A stretch of 64,000 nt of DNA, taken from assembly GCA_030150265.1 (NCBI GenBank), contig JASLGG010000027.1, positions 115,343 to 179,342 of the forward strand, in the 5' to 3' direction. The notes beneath the pieces are model-generated. The model was not told the DNA's origin, made no database searches, and saw only the letters and a list, made by a program, of their open reading frames with translations. This document shows, piece after piece, positions 48,318-56,287 of the stretch (positions within the stretch are counted from its first letter, which is position 1; each line of letters begins with the position of its first letter). This stretch comes from Protaetiibacter sp. (GTDB taxonomy: Bacteria; Actinomycetota; Actinomycetes; Actinomycetales; Microbacteriaceae). A program made the translations under genes and the position numbers.

Positions 48318-49481
48318 TCAGTGAGCCGCAGCGGGCTCGAGGGGCAGTTCGGTGCGGTAGCGCTCGATGTAGTCGAGGTCGAGCTCCCAGCCGAGCCCCG
48401 GTCCGGTGGGCAGCTGGATGCGTCCGTCGGTCAGGCGCGGCATGTTGGCGATGAAGTTGTGCCAGATCGGATCGCGCTGCGGGTGGAAGTACTCGAGGTA
48501 GGTGCCGTGCGGGATCGAGGCGAGCAGATGGGCGGCGACCTGAGGCTCCTCGTGGTGCGCCATCCGCACGTCGTACACGCTCGCGATCGCCGCGGCGCGG
48601 CGCCACTCGGTGGGGCCACCCGACCAGGAGGAGTCGAAGTTGCAGAAGTCGATCGACCCGGTCTCCATGAGGTCCCGGCAGCCGGCGGCCGAGAACTCGC
48701 TCTGCCCGGCGCACACCGGCACGCCGGCGGCGAGCCGGACGTCGCGCATCGCGCGACGGTCGTTCTGCCACACGCACGGCTCCTCGAACCACATGATGTC
48801 GCAGTCGTCGACGAGCTGCGAGAACCGGATCGCCTCCGCCGGGGTCCATCCCTGATTGGCGTCCACGGCGAGCTTGAAGTCCGGACCCGCCGCGGTGCGT
48901 GCCTCCCGGAACCGTACGGCATCCTCTTCGGGGGTGAGTCCGCCGATCTTGAACTTCATCCCCGCGAAGCCCGCCTCGATGAGTCCTTCGACCTCGGCGG
49001 TGATGTTCGCGTCAGCCGCGTAGTAGCCGCCGATCGTGATGACCGGCACCGAGTCGCGGTAGCCTCCCCAGAGCTTGTGAAGCGGCATGCCGAGCGCCTT
49101 GCCGACCGCGTCCCAGATGGCGACGTCGACGCAGGCGGTGGCCACGAGGCCGAGTCGCCGATCGCGCAGGATGTCCCAGGTCGCCGGGCGTGCGAGCTGC
49201 CAACAGCGCTCCGTCGCGAAGGCGTCCTCGCCGACCAGCACGGGGGCGATCTCGTTGTGGATGATGGCGTTGATGTCCGCGAGGCCGGCGTCCTCGTCGC
49301 CCGCGTAGGCCTCGCCGACGATCCCGCTCGCCGTGTAGAGGCGCGTGATGATCGTCGAGCGGTGCGTCATCCGGTAGTGGCTGCCCTTGTAGACCCGGTC
49401 GAGGGGCACACGGACCGCGACCGTCTCGATCCGCTCGATCGTGAGATCGGGCAGCGCTGCTGCTCCCGGAAGCTGTGTCAT
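48318..49481 (-). CDS. Enolase superfamily (mandelate racemase type) dehydratase
   Basis: A 387-residue mandelate racemase/muconate-lactonizing enzyme homologue. The capping domain is residues 1-140. The barrel carries GMKFKIGG (KxK base), LAVDANQGW and MWFEEP plus AGQSEF (three metal-site acidic residues), and RMAHHEEPQVAAHL with the general His. It probably dehydrates a sugar acid to a 2-keto-3-deoxy acid, since lactonases follow it. First gene of operon D with a LacI-type operator 21 bases upstream. Substrate is unknown. Confidence 0.87.
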   Translation of the reverse strand: MTQLPGAAALPDLTIERIETVAVRVPLDRVYKGSHYRMTHRSTIITRLYTASGIVGEAYAGDEDAGLADINAIIHNEIAPVLVGEDAFATERCWQLARPATWDILRDRRLGLVATACVDVAIWDAVGKALGMPLHKLWGGYRDSVPVITIGGYYAADANITAEVEGLIEAGFAGMKFKIGGLTPEEDAVRFREARTAAGPDFKLAVDANQGWTPAEAIRFSQLVDDCDIMWFEEPCVWQNDRRAMRDVRLAAGVPVCAGQSEFSAAGCRDLMETGSIDFCNFDSSWSGGPTEWRRAAAIASVYDVRMAHHEEPQVAAHLLASIPHGTYLEYFHPQRDPIWHNFIANMPRLTDGRIQLPTGPGLGWELDLDYIERYRTELPLEPAAAH

Positions 49482-49502
49482 TGCCGCTCCTAGTTTCGTT
49501 TC

Positions 49503-49547
49503 TGGAAACGTTTCTGATTCTAGTCGCGACGATGACGCCGCTGTCAA
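49503..49547 (-). promoter_or_regulatory. Promoter and LacI-type operator (site D)
   Basis: On the minus strand TTGACA (49542-49547) and TAGAAT (49517-49522) with a 19-base spacer, directly followed by the operator TGGAAACGTTTCTG (plus strand, 49503-49516). It controls the enolase-superfamily / two-lactonase operon. Confidence 0.78.
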
Positions 49548-49551
49548 GGAA

Positions 49552-50259
49552 TCAGTGGATGAGGAAGCCGCCGTTGATGTCGACGACGGCGCCCGTGATG
49601 AAGCCCGCGTGCTCCGAGCACAGGTAGGCCACGAGGTCGGCGACGTCCTGCGGCTGGCCGAGACGGCCGACCGGGATGCGTGACACGAGGTCCGCGATCC
49701 CGCCCACCATGTCGGTCTCGATGAGGCTCGGGGCGAGCGCGTTCGAGGTGATGCCGAACGCCGCGTACTCGGTGGCGATCGACTTCGCGAGCGCCATCAC
49801 GCCGGCCTTGGACGCCGCGTAGGCGGCGGCCGACTTCGCGCCGCCCGTGATCCCGGCGCTGGAGCCGAGCGTCACGACCCGGCCGTAGCCGGCCTCGCGC
49901 ATGAGCGGCAGCACCGCCTGCGCCACGAGGAACGCGCCGGTGAGGTTCACCCCGATGCTGAGGTTCCACGACTCGAGAGCCGTCTCCTCGAAGGGCTCGA
50001 TCCGGAAGATCCCGGCGGCCTGCACGAGGATCGCCGGCACCCCGAGCTCCTCGTGCACCCGGCCGACCCCGCCGCGCACGCTCGCGGGGTCGGTCACGTC
50101 CATCCGGACCCCGAGGCAGCCGGGCACCTCCGGCTCGCGCACGTCGACCACCGCGACGCGTGCGCCGAGTCCGGTCAGGGTCTCGGCCGTGCGGCGGCCG
50201 ATGCCGCCGGCGCCACCGGTGACGATCGCCACCCGGTTCGCGAAGCCGTCAAGATCCAC
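49552..50259 (-). CDS. SDR family oxidoreductase
   Basis: A 235-residue SDR. VTGGAGGIGRRTAETL is the cofactor motif, and VAVVDVREPE suggests NAD(H). The Ser-Tyr-Lys set is LGSSAGITGG and YAASKAGVMAL. DINGGFLIH closes the family fold. It is the last gene of operon E. Together with the two other SDRs and the alcohol dehydrogenase it may oxidise successive hydroxyls of one intermediate. Confidence 0.87.
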   Translation of the reverse strand: MDLDGFANRVAIVTGGAGGIGRRTAETLTGLGARVAVVDVREPEVPGCLGVRMDVTDPASVRGGVGRVHEELGVPAILVQAAGIFRIEPFEETALESWNLSIGVNLTGAFLVAQAVLPLMREAGYGRVVTLGSSAGITGGAKSAAAYAASKAGVMALAKSIATEYAAFGITSNALAPSLIETDMVGGIADLVSRIPVGRLGQPQDVADLVAYLCSEHAGFITGAVVDINGGFLIH

Positions 50260-50301
50260 TTTCTCCCCTATCTCCTTCTCGGACGTCGCCGTCGGGCGGC
50301 A

Positions 50302-51066
50302 TCAGTACATGAGCTGGCCACCCGAGACGTTCATGATCGACCCGGTGACGAACGACGAGGCGTCCGAGGCGAGGAAGAGCACCGCTCCCGCCAGCTCCTC
50401 GGGCTTCGCGAGCCGCCCGAGCGGCACCATCGAGAGGAACGACGCCATCGCCTCCTCGGACATGCCCTCGCGCATCATCGGCGTGTCGACGCCGCCGGGT
50501 GCGACGGCGTTGACGCGGATGCCGTGCGGCGCGAGCGATCGCGCGAGCCCCTTGGTGAGCGTCGCGATCCCGCCCTTGCTCGCGTTGTAGACGACCGACC
50601 CGCCGAAGCCGCCGGTCCACCAGCCCTGCGAGGAGAACATCACGATCGAGCCCGGCGCGCCCGCGTCGCGCATCGCGCGGCTCGCCGCCCGGGCCAGGAA
50701 GAACGCGGCCTTCAGGTTCACGTCGAGCTGGGCGTCCCAGTCCTCCTCGCTGATGTCGTCGATGCTCGAGTTGCGCCGCAGCACCGCGGCGAGGTGCACG
50801 AGGGCGCCGACGGGCGCGAGCGACCGCGCCGCCTCGAACACCCCCGCGTGGGCGTCGAGGTCGAGCAGGTCGAGCGGGAGCGCGCGGTGCGGTCCGCCCG
50901 GCAGCGCCTCGACGACCGCGTCGACGGGGGAGCCCGGCACGTCGACGGCGACCACGTGCGATCCGGCCTCCGCGAAGGCCCGGGTCACGGCGCGGCCGAT
51001 CCCCCCGGCCGCGCCCGTCACGACGACGCTGCGTCCGCCGAGCCCGGCGTCGCTTCTCCAGTCCAT
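50302..51066 (-). CDS. SDR family oxidoreductase (paralogue of 53301 gene)
   Basis: A 254-residue SDR with VTGAAGGIGRAVTRAF, VVAVDVPGSPVDAVVEALPG and YNASKGGIATLTKGLARSL (Tyr/Lys). Its opening and its ending (SFVTGSIMNVSGGQLMY) closely match the SDR at 53301, so the two are probably duplicates that diverged for related substrates. Catalytic Ser appears in MFSSQGWW. It lies between the alcohol dehydrogenase and another SDR in operon E. Confidence 0.87.
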   Translation of the reverse strand: MDWRSDAGLGGRSVVVTGAAGGIGRAVTRAFAEAGSHVVAVDVPGSPVDAVVEALPGGPHRALPLDLLDLDAHAGVFEAARSLAPVGALVHLAAVLRRNSSIDDISEEDWDAQLDVNLKAAFFLARAASRAMRDAGAPGSIVMFSSQGWWTGGFGGSVVYNASKGGIATLTKGLARSLAPHGIRVNAVAPGGVDTPMMREGMSEEAMASFLSMVPLGRLAKPEELAGAVLFLASDASSFVTGSIMNVSGGQLMY

Positions 51067-51093
51067 GGTCGTTCCCCTGTCTGCTCTGGATGG

Positions 51094-52122
51094 TCAGGTG
51101 GTCAAGACGGTGCGCAGCGCGCGCCCGGCGCGGAGATCCTCGAGCGCGGCCTCCGCCTCCCTGAGCGGGCGGCGCGAGCGCGTGAGGTGGTCGGTCGCGA
51201 GCGCGCCGGAGCGCACGAGATCGAGCACCTCGGCGATGTCCTCGGGGGTGAACCCACGGCTGCCGAGCAGCGCGAGCTCGCGCCAGATGAGCTCGGTCGC
51301 GGCCACCGCGAAGGGCTGCTGGGCGACGCCGACGTACACGACGCGCGCCGCGAAGCCGGCGATGTCGATCGCGAGGCGGTCCATCGCACTGTTCTCTCCG
51401 ACGCACTGCAGCACGACGTCGATCTGGCCGCCCGCGGCCTCGACGATCGCGGCGGCACCCGCGGCGGAGTCGAGGGTGAGCTCGGCGCCGAGCGCGCGCG
51501 CCTGCTCCAGCTTCGCGGCGCTCCGCCCCACGGCCACGACGCGCGCACCGAGGTGGCGCCCGATCTGCACCGCGTTGCTGCCGATGCCGCCGAGCCCGAT
51601 GACCGCGAGCGTCTCCCCGGCGCGGAGCCCGGCGATCCGGGTGAGCGCGTGCCACGGCGTCGCGAGGGCGTCGGTGGCCACCGCGACGGCCGCGGGGTCG
51701 AGCTCGGGCTCCACCCGGACGAGGGTGCGGATCGGCCGCACGAGGTACTCGGCGAACGCCCCGTCGACGTCGACGCCCATCCGGGTGACGGCGGGGCCGA
51801 GGTTGCCGCGACCGCGAGCGCTCCAGGCGGACTCGGGGGCGTCGATGTAGTAGAGCGCGACCTGGTGGCCGATCCAGTCGGCGTCCGCCGCGTCGCCGAC
51901 CGCGAGCACGCGTCCGGCCGCCTCGTGGCCGGGCACGACCGGGAGCTTGTCCCCGAAGCCGCCGTCCTGCAGGAAGACGTCCGAGCCGCATACGCCGCAG
52001 GCCTCGACGTGCACGAGGGCCTCGCCCGGCCCCGGTGTCGGCACCGCTCGTTCGATCGCCTCCAGGGCGCGCGTGCCCGACCGCATCAGGAGCGCGAGCC
52101 CCGTGGCGGGGAGGGCGGTCAT
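51094..52122 (-). CDS. Zinc-type alcohol dehydrogenase (MDR superfamily)
   Basis: A 342-residue medium-chain dehydrogenase. EACGVCGSDVFLQDG and VVPGHEAAGRVLAVGD give the catalytic zinc ligands (Cys, His-Glu). VIGLGGIGSNAVQIGRHLGA is the NAD(P) motif. The loop that normally holds four structural-zinc cysteines (around residues 95-115) has none, so only the catalytic zinc site is present. Polyol and sugar-acid dehydrogenases are the closest functional class. The ATG overlaps the stop of the Cys-rich protein gene by 4 bases. Confidence 0.88.
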   Translation of the reverse strand: MTALPATGLALLMRSGTRALEAIERAVPTPGPGEALVHVEACGVCGSDVFLQDGGFGDKLPVVPGHEAAGRVLAVGDAADADWIGHQVALYYIDAPESAWSARGRGNLGPAVTRMGVDVDGAFAEYLVRPIRTLVRVEPELDPAAVAVATDALATPWHALTRIAGLRAGETLAVIGLGGIGSNAVQIGRHLGARVVAVGRSAAKLEQARALGAELTLDSAAGAAAIVEAAGGQIDVVLQCVGENSAMDRLAIDIAGFAARVVYVGVAQQPFAVAATELIWRELALLGSRGFTPEDIAEVLDLVRSGALATDHLTRSRRPLREAEAALEDLRAGRALRTVLTT

Positions 52123-53231
52123 CCCGCGCCCGGCATCCGGAACACGGTCGGATCGGGCAGATCCACGGCGCCATGCGCGCGCGAGCCGAACTCGGCGGGC
52201 TTGGTACGGCCGCTTCGCTCGTAGAACTCGGCGGGAACGGTCGTCGGGTCCTTGTACATGGTCCACTTGCACTTCTGGGGCGCGCCGGCCTCGTCGGTGC
52301 CGCGGTAGACGGGAGGGTCGACCACGCGCACGGGATAGCCGAAGCGGTCCATCGGCATGTGCTCCATGAGGATGACGCAGTGCGCGCAGTAGAGGCACAC
52401 GCCCTTCTGGTAGTGGTTCCAGTCGCGCTCCTCCTCCGACACCCGCCACTCGTAGGGCGGCTCCATCCGCGGGGGAGTCCCCTCGATGGGGTCCCCGCGG
52501 AGCGTGCGTCCGCCCGATCCGCAGGGGTCGAACTTCAGCTCGAATCGATCGGCGAACTCGGCGAGCTCGAAGTCGCCGGTGCGCTCGGGGCCGACGAGGT
52601 GTCCGCGCATGGCCTCGCACGACACGTACAGCAGGGTCTCGAGGCCCTCGTCCCACGGGTGCTTGTCGATGTCGAACTTCTCGTAGCGCCAGGCGAAGAG
52701 GGGCAGCAGGACCCGCTCGTACATCCGCGGGATGGCGTCGTCGCCGAAGCGCGCCGCGGTCTCGCTCATATAGCAGTAGGTCTTGTCGACGTCGCGGTCG
52801 TGGGTGCGGCGCCAGACCTCTTTCGCCTCGTCCAGCAGGGTCCGGGCGCCGTCGGCGTCGTGGCGGAGGGCGGTCGCCGCGATGTCGTCCGCGAGGCCCG
52901 TGAAGCGCGCCCATTCGGCGTGGCTGTCGAAGATCGTCCCATCGGGCATCCGGGTCAGCTCGTCGAGGCGCGCGCGGATGCCGTCGAGGTCGGACTCGCT
53001 GGTTCCTTCATCGCGGAGGAAGCCCTCGAGATCCGACAGCCACTGGCGGTAGAGCTTCCAGCACACCGCGGCCTCGTCGACGAAGTAGGCCGTGAGCTCG
53101 GCCGCGCCGTCCCAGTCGGCGTCGTCGAGGGACTCGAGGATGCGGCGGTAGGTCGATACCTTCTGGTCCTCCCAGCTGCCGAGGCGGACGCGCCTCTGGA
53201 GGATGTCCGAGAACCCCATCGTTTCCGTCAT
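52119..53231 (-). CDS. Unrecognised Cys-rich conserved-looking protein
   Basis: A 370-residue soluble protein of no family I recognise. The first 180 residues are mostly charged helices (LLDEAKEVWRRTHDRDVDK). The second half carries FDPCGSGGRTLRG near residue 227 and GVCLYCAHC near residue 283, a CxxCxxC cluster that could hold zinc or iron-sulfur, plus a lone Cys in QKCKWTMYKD. It heads operon E with a LacI-type operator 42 bases upstream. Its overlap with the alcohol dehydrogenase suggests that it acts in the same pathway, as an enzyme or a redox partner. No signal peptide or membrane span. Confidence 0.75.
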   Translation of the reverse strand: MTETMGFSDILQRRVRLGSWEDQKVSTYRRILESLDDADWDGAAELTAYFVDEAAVCWKLYRQWLSDLEGFLRDEGTSESDLDGIRARLDELTRMPDGTIFDSHAEWARFTGLADDIAATALRHDADGARTLLDEAKEVWRRTHDRDVDKTYCYMSETAARFGDDAIPRMYERVLLPLFAWRYEKFDIDKHPWDEGLETLLYVSCEAMRGHLVGPERTGDFELAEFADRFELKFDPCGSGGRTLRGDPIEGTPPRMEPPYEWRVSEEERDWNHYQKGVCLYCAHCVILMEHMPMDRFGYPVRVVDPPVYRGTDEAGAPQKCKWTMYKDPTTVPAEFYERSGRTKPAEFGSRAHGAVDLPDPTVFRMPGAG

Positions 53232-53273
53232 GGTGCGACCCTAACGGCGGGAAACCTCGTCTGCAATAGTTTC

Positions 53274-53287
53274 TGGAAAGGTTTCTA
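53274..53287 (-). promoter_or_regulatory. LacI-type operator (site E)
   Basis: TGGAAAGGTTTCTA, preceded by TTTC, lies 43 bases before the start of the Cys-rich protein gene. It matches site D at 12 of 14 positions. A clear -35 was not found; TAGAAA on the minus strand could act as -10. Confidence 0.65.
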
Positions 53288-53300
53288 GCGGGGATCCGGT

Positions 53301-54062
53301 TCAGTACATCAGAAGCCCGCCGCTGACGTTGAGGGTGGCTCCGGAGATGAACGACCCGTGTGCCGAGCTGAGGAACACCGCCGCCGCCGCGACCTCCTCG
53401 GGGGAGCCCATCCGGCCGAGCGGGCAGGCGGCGGCGGTCGCCGACATCGTCTCCGCCGTGTTGTCGCGTGTCTGCATGGCGGTGTCGATCTGGCCCGGCG
53501 CGATGCAGTTCACGGTCACGCCGGCGGGGCCGAGCGATCTCGCGAAACCACGCGTGAGAGCGACCACTCCCGCCTTCGACGCGACGTAGGCGTCGCTGCC
53601 CAGGATCGGGCCGGTCTGCCAGGCGATCGAGGAGAAGGTCACGATCCGGCCGCCGCGCCCGGCTGAGACGAGCGCATCGCCGACCTCGCGGACGAGGAAG
53701 AAGGTGCCGCGCAGGTTGACGTCGTGCTGCGCGTCCCAGCTCTCGGGCGTCACCTCGGCGAGCGGCTGACGCACCAGCAGCGCGGCCGCGTGCACGAGGC
53801 CCCACAGCCCGTCCCCGGAGGCGGCCGCGACGGCCGGCCCGATCGTCGAAGGATCGGAGAGATCCAGTTCGAGCAGCTCGTGTCCCTCTCCCGGGAGCTC
53901 GGCGACGGTGGTCGCGAGCGGGGAGCCGGCCCGATCGGAGGCGACGACGCGCGCACCGCATTCGGCGAGCAGTGCGGCGATGGCGCGTCCGATCCCGCCG
54001 GCCGCGCCCGTCACGAGGACGCGTTCGCCCGCCAGCCCGGCGCCGAGGAGCGGGCCGCTCAT
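53301..54062 (-). CDS. SDR family oxidoreductase (paralogue of 50302 gene)
   Basis: A 253-residue SDR. VTGAAGGIGRAIAALL, the catalytic TFSSIAWQTG and YVASKAGVVALTRGFARSL, and the end SFISGATLNVSGGLLMY are visible. The opening and closing strongly resemble the SDR at 50302. Each is encoded in a different operon of the regulon. Its ATG overlaps the stop of the adjacent enolase-superfamily gene, linking dehydratase and dehydrogenase in translation. Confidence 0.87.
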   Translation of the reverse strand: MSGPLLGAGLAGERVLVTGAAGGIGRAIAALLAECGARVVASDRAGSPLATTVAELPGEGHELLELDLSDPSTIGPAVAAASGDGLWGLVHAAALLVRQPLAEVTPESWDAQHDVNLRGTFFLVREVGDALVSAGRGGRIVTFSSIAWQTGPILGSDAYVASKAGVVALTRGFARSLGPAGVTVNCIAPGQIDTAMQTRDNTAETMSATAAACPLGRMGSPEEVAAAAVFLSSAHGSFISGATLNVSGGLLMY

Positions 54063-55192
54063 GACATCCGGTAGTGCTCGAGCACCTCGAGGATCGGCTC
54101 GACGCCGATGCCGGGGGAGCGCGGGACGGCGACCTGCCCGCCGTGCTGCCGGATCGGCTCGGCGACGAGCTCGTCCTGCATCGGGTTGGGGTCGGGCTTG
54201 AGCTCCTGGAGGAGCGTCCGGTCGGTCGACGCCGAGAGCGCGAGGGAGACGGCGGTGTTGATCGCACTCGACCAGGCGTGAGAGTTGAACCAGCGTCGTT
54301 CGCGCTCGACCAGCGCGACCACCTGGAGCGCGCCGGTGATGCCGCCCGCGCGGCCCACGTCGCATCCGACCACGTCGATGAGCCCGTCGGCGAGGGCCCC
54401 TTCGTAGCCGTGCACGTCCCATTCGCGCTCGCCGCCCGCGATGAGGCAGCTCACCTGCCCGCGGAGCGCTCGGAGCTCCTCGGTGTGGTCGGGCTCGAAA
54501 GGCTCCTCGATCCAGCTGAGACCGTGCTCCTCGAAGCCGCGGACGCGGCGGATCGCCTCGTCGAGCGTCCAGGTGAGCTTCTTGCCGCGATCCATCATGA
54601 TCATCGCGTCGGGGCCGGCCTGCTCGCGGAGCCGTCGCACGAAGTCGACATCGCGCGCGATCTCGTACCCGAGCCTCGCCTCACCGCGCTTGCCCATGCC
54701 GATCTTGAAGCCGAGGAAGCCCTGCTCGGTGACGTAGCGTCCGTGGCGCTCCGCCTCGAGCTGCAGGTCGGAGTCGAACGCGTGCGTGGACGCGATCGCC
54801 GGGAGGCTGTCGCGCCGGGCGCCGCCGAGCAGGTCCACGAGGCTCGCCCCGAGCAGCTTGCCCTTGAGGTCCCACAGGGCGATGTCGACGGCCGAGAGCG
54901 CGAAGGAGTGGATGCCGCCGCGGTGGCCGAACCACCAGCCCTCCTCCACGAGGTCGCGCCAGATGACCCCGTTCTCGAGAGGATCGCGGCCGATCAGCAG
55001 CTCGCGCATCCCCTCGACGAGCGCGGCGGTCGCCCGGCTCGCGGCGGGGAACATCGTGATGGCCTCCCCCCAGCCCTCCGCGCCGTCCGATGATCGGATG
55101 CGCACGAAGACCAGGCATCGCAGCCCCATCGAGTCGTTGGGCTCGGGGTACTGCACGCAGAAGGCGTCGACGTTCGAGATGGTCGTGGGCAT
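54059..55192 (-). CDS. Second enolase superfamily dehydratase
   Basis: A 377-residue mandelate-racemase-type protein. The barrel motifs are GFKIGMGKRG (base Lys), IMMDRGKKLTW and SWIEEPFEPDH (metal ligands), IAGGERE, and WFNSHAWSSAINTAV with the general His. It differs clearly from the enolase relative at 48318, so the pathway likely has two different dehydrations or handles two epimers. It belongs to operon F, between a DapB-like dehydrogenase and an SDR. Confidence 0.83.
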   Translation of the reverse strand: MPTTISNVDAFCVQYPEPNDSMGLRCLVFVRIRSSDGAEGWGEAITMFPAASRATAALVEGMRELLIGRDPLENGVIWRDLVEEGWWFGHRGGIHSFALSAVDIALWDLKGKLLGASLVDLLGGARRDSLPAIASTHAFDSDLQLEAERHGRYVTEQGFLGFKIGMGKRGEARLGYEIARDVDFVRRLREQAGPDAMIMMDRGKKLTWTLDEAIRRVRGFEEHGLSWIEEPFEPDHTEELRALRGQVSCLIAGGEREWDVHGYEGALADGLIDVVGCDVGRAGGITGALQVVALVERERRWFNSHAWSSAINTAVSLALSASTDRTLLQELKPDPNPMQDELVAEPIRQHGGQVAVPRSPGIGVEPILEVLEHYRMS

Positions 55193-55209
55193 GCGAGCTC
55201 CTCGGGGGA

Positions 55210-56130
55210 TCAGGGGGTGGAGGGGACGACGGGGAAGGCGGGAGGCAGCTCCGCCACGGTGAGCCAGCCGGGTGGCGCGGCGAGCACTCGATCGATCGAG
55301 TTCGCCACGACGGATCGCGAGCCGTCCTGGGAGCCGATCCCCGGCGAGATCGTGCACTCGATCGGATCGGCGCCGGCGCGTTCGAGGCGGATGCGGTCGC
55401 TCGCGGCCAGGCCGTGCTCCGCGAGGCCGGCGCGCCCGATGAAGTGCGCGTGGAACCACGGCTCGCCGCCCCCGTCGACTCCCGTGTAGTCCTGGTCGAT
55501 GCCCACGGTGCGTCCGCCGGCGCCCAGCACGGGGCGCAGCCGGGCGTCGACTCGTGCGAGCGAGCGTCCGGTCGCGCCGGCGACGACCGCCATCGACTGC
55601 GGGAACCCCGCATGGCCGAGGATGCGGCCGTCGGCGACGCGCTTCGCGAACTCCGCGGCCGATACGCCGAGGCCGAGTCTGCCGGCGACCACTGGACCGA
55701 AACCCGACAGCTCCACGGTGCGGGTCACGTCGATCGCGGTCACCGGGCCCACCGCGCCGAGCAACGTCAGCACCAGCGCGTCGAAGACGAAGCCGGGATT
55801 GAGTCCGGCGCCGAGCACGGTGACCTCGCGCTCGCGCGCGAGGGCGTCGATCTCCTGTGCGAGGCGCGGGTGGCTGGTCCAGGGGTGCGCGGCCTCCTCC
55901 GCCGAGACGATCACGTTCGAGCCGTGCAGCACGGCCGTGCGGATCGCATCGGCTACCTCGGCGAGAAGGGTCGTCGTCGCGACGACCACGAGGTCGGCGC
56001 CGCTCTCGAGCGCGTCGCCGAGGTGGTCGCGTCCGACCGGCCCGAGGATCGCGATGTCGCTCCGTGCGGAGAGGGCGTCGGCGACGCCCCGGCCGAGCTG
56101 GCCATCTCCGGCGATGGCGACGTGGATCAC
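55210..56130 (-). CDS. DapB-like NAD(P)-dependent dehydrogenase
   Basis: A 306-residue protein with an N-terminal Rossmann domain (MIHVAIAGDGQLGRGVADAL) and a C-terminal alpha/beta domain as in dihydrodipicolinate reductase, homoserine dehydrogenase and 2,4-diaminopentanoate dehydrogenase. GLNPGFVFDALVLTLLGAVG and TRTVELSGFG match the amine-dehydrogenase-like subgroup. The product may be an oxidised amine or hydroxy acid. It is not the biosynthetic DapB, which is shorter. GTG start, first gene of operon F. Confidence 0.75.
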   Translation of the reverse strand: MIHVAIAGDGQLGRGVADALSARSDIAILGPVGRDHLGDALESGADLVVVATTTLLAEVADAIRTAVLHGSNVIVSAEEAAHPWTSHPRLAQEIDALAREREVTVLGAGLNPGFVFDALVLTLLGAVGPVTAIDVTRTVELSGFGPVVAGRLGLGVSAAEFAKRVADGRILGHAGFPQSMAVVAGATGRSLARVDARLRPVLGAGGRTVGIDQDYTGVDGGGEPWFHAHFIGRAGLAEHGLAASDRIRLERAGADPIECTISPGIGSQDGSRSVVANSIDRVLAAPPGWLTVAELPPAFPVVPSTP

Positions 56131-56161
56131 GAGGGGCCGTCCTGTCCGGGGAGCCTCGCTC

Positions 56162-56207
56162 CCGAATCGTTTCCAGAGACTCTAAGGCGAACCCTGCCCG
56201 GGGTCAA
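56162..56207 (-). promoter_or_regulatory. Promoter and LacI-type operator (site F)
   Basis: On the minus strand TTGACC (56202-56207), a 17-base spacer and TAGAGT (56179-56184). The operator follows (minus strand TGGAAACGATTCGG, 56162-56175). Drives the DapB-like / enolase / SDR operon. Confidence 0.75.
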
Positions 56208-56224
56208 CGACTCGGTGGTCCACG

Positions 56225-56266
56225 TTGACGGCGTGGGGGTCCGGCCCTATTCTCGAAACGATTCCA
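56225..56266 (+). promoter_or_regulatory. Promoter and LacI-type operator (site G)
   Basis: TTGACG (56225-56230), an 18-base spacer and TATTCT (56249-56254), overlapped by the operator TCGAAACGATTCCA (56253-56266). Back to back with the site F promoter; the two -35 elements are 17 bases apart. Drives the E1 beta / E1 alpha / lipoyl operon. Confidence 0.75.
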
Positions 56267-56287
56267 GAAACGAAGGGAGACAGCGTC

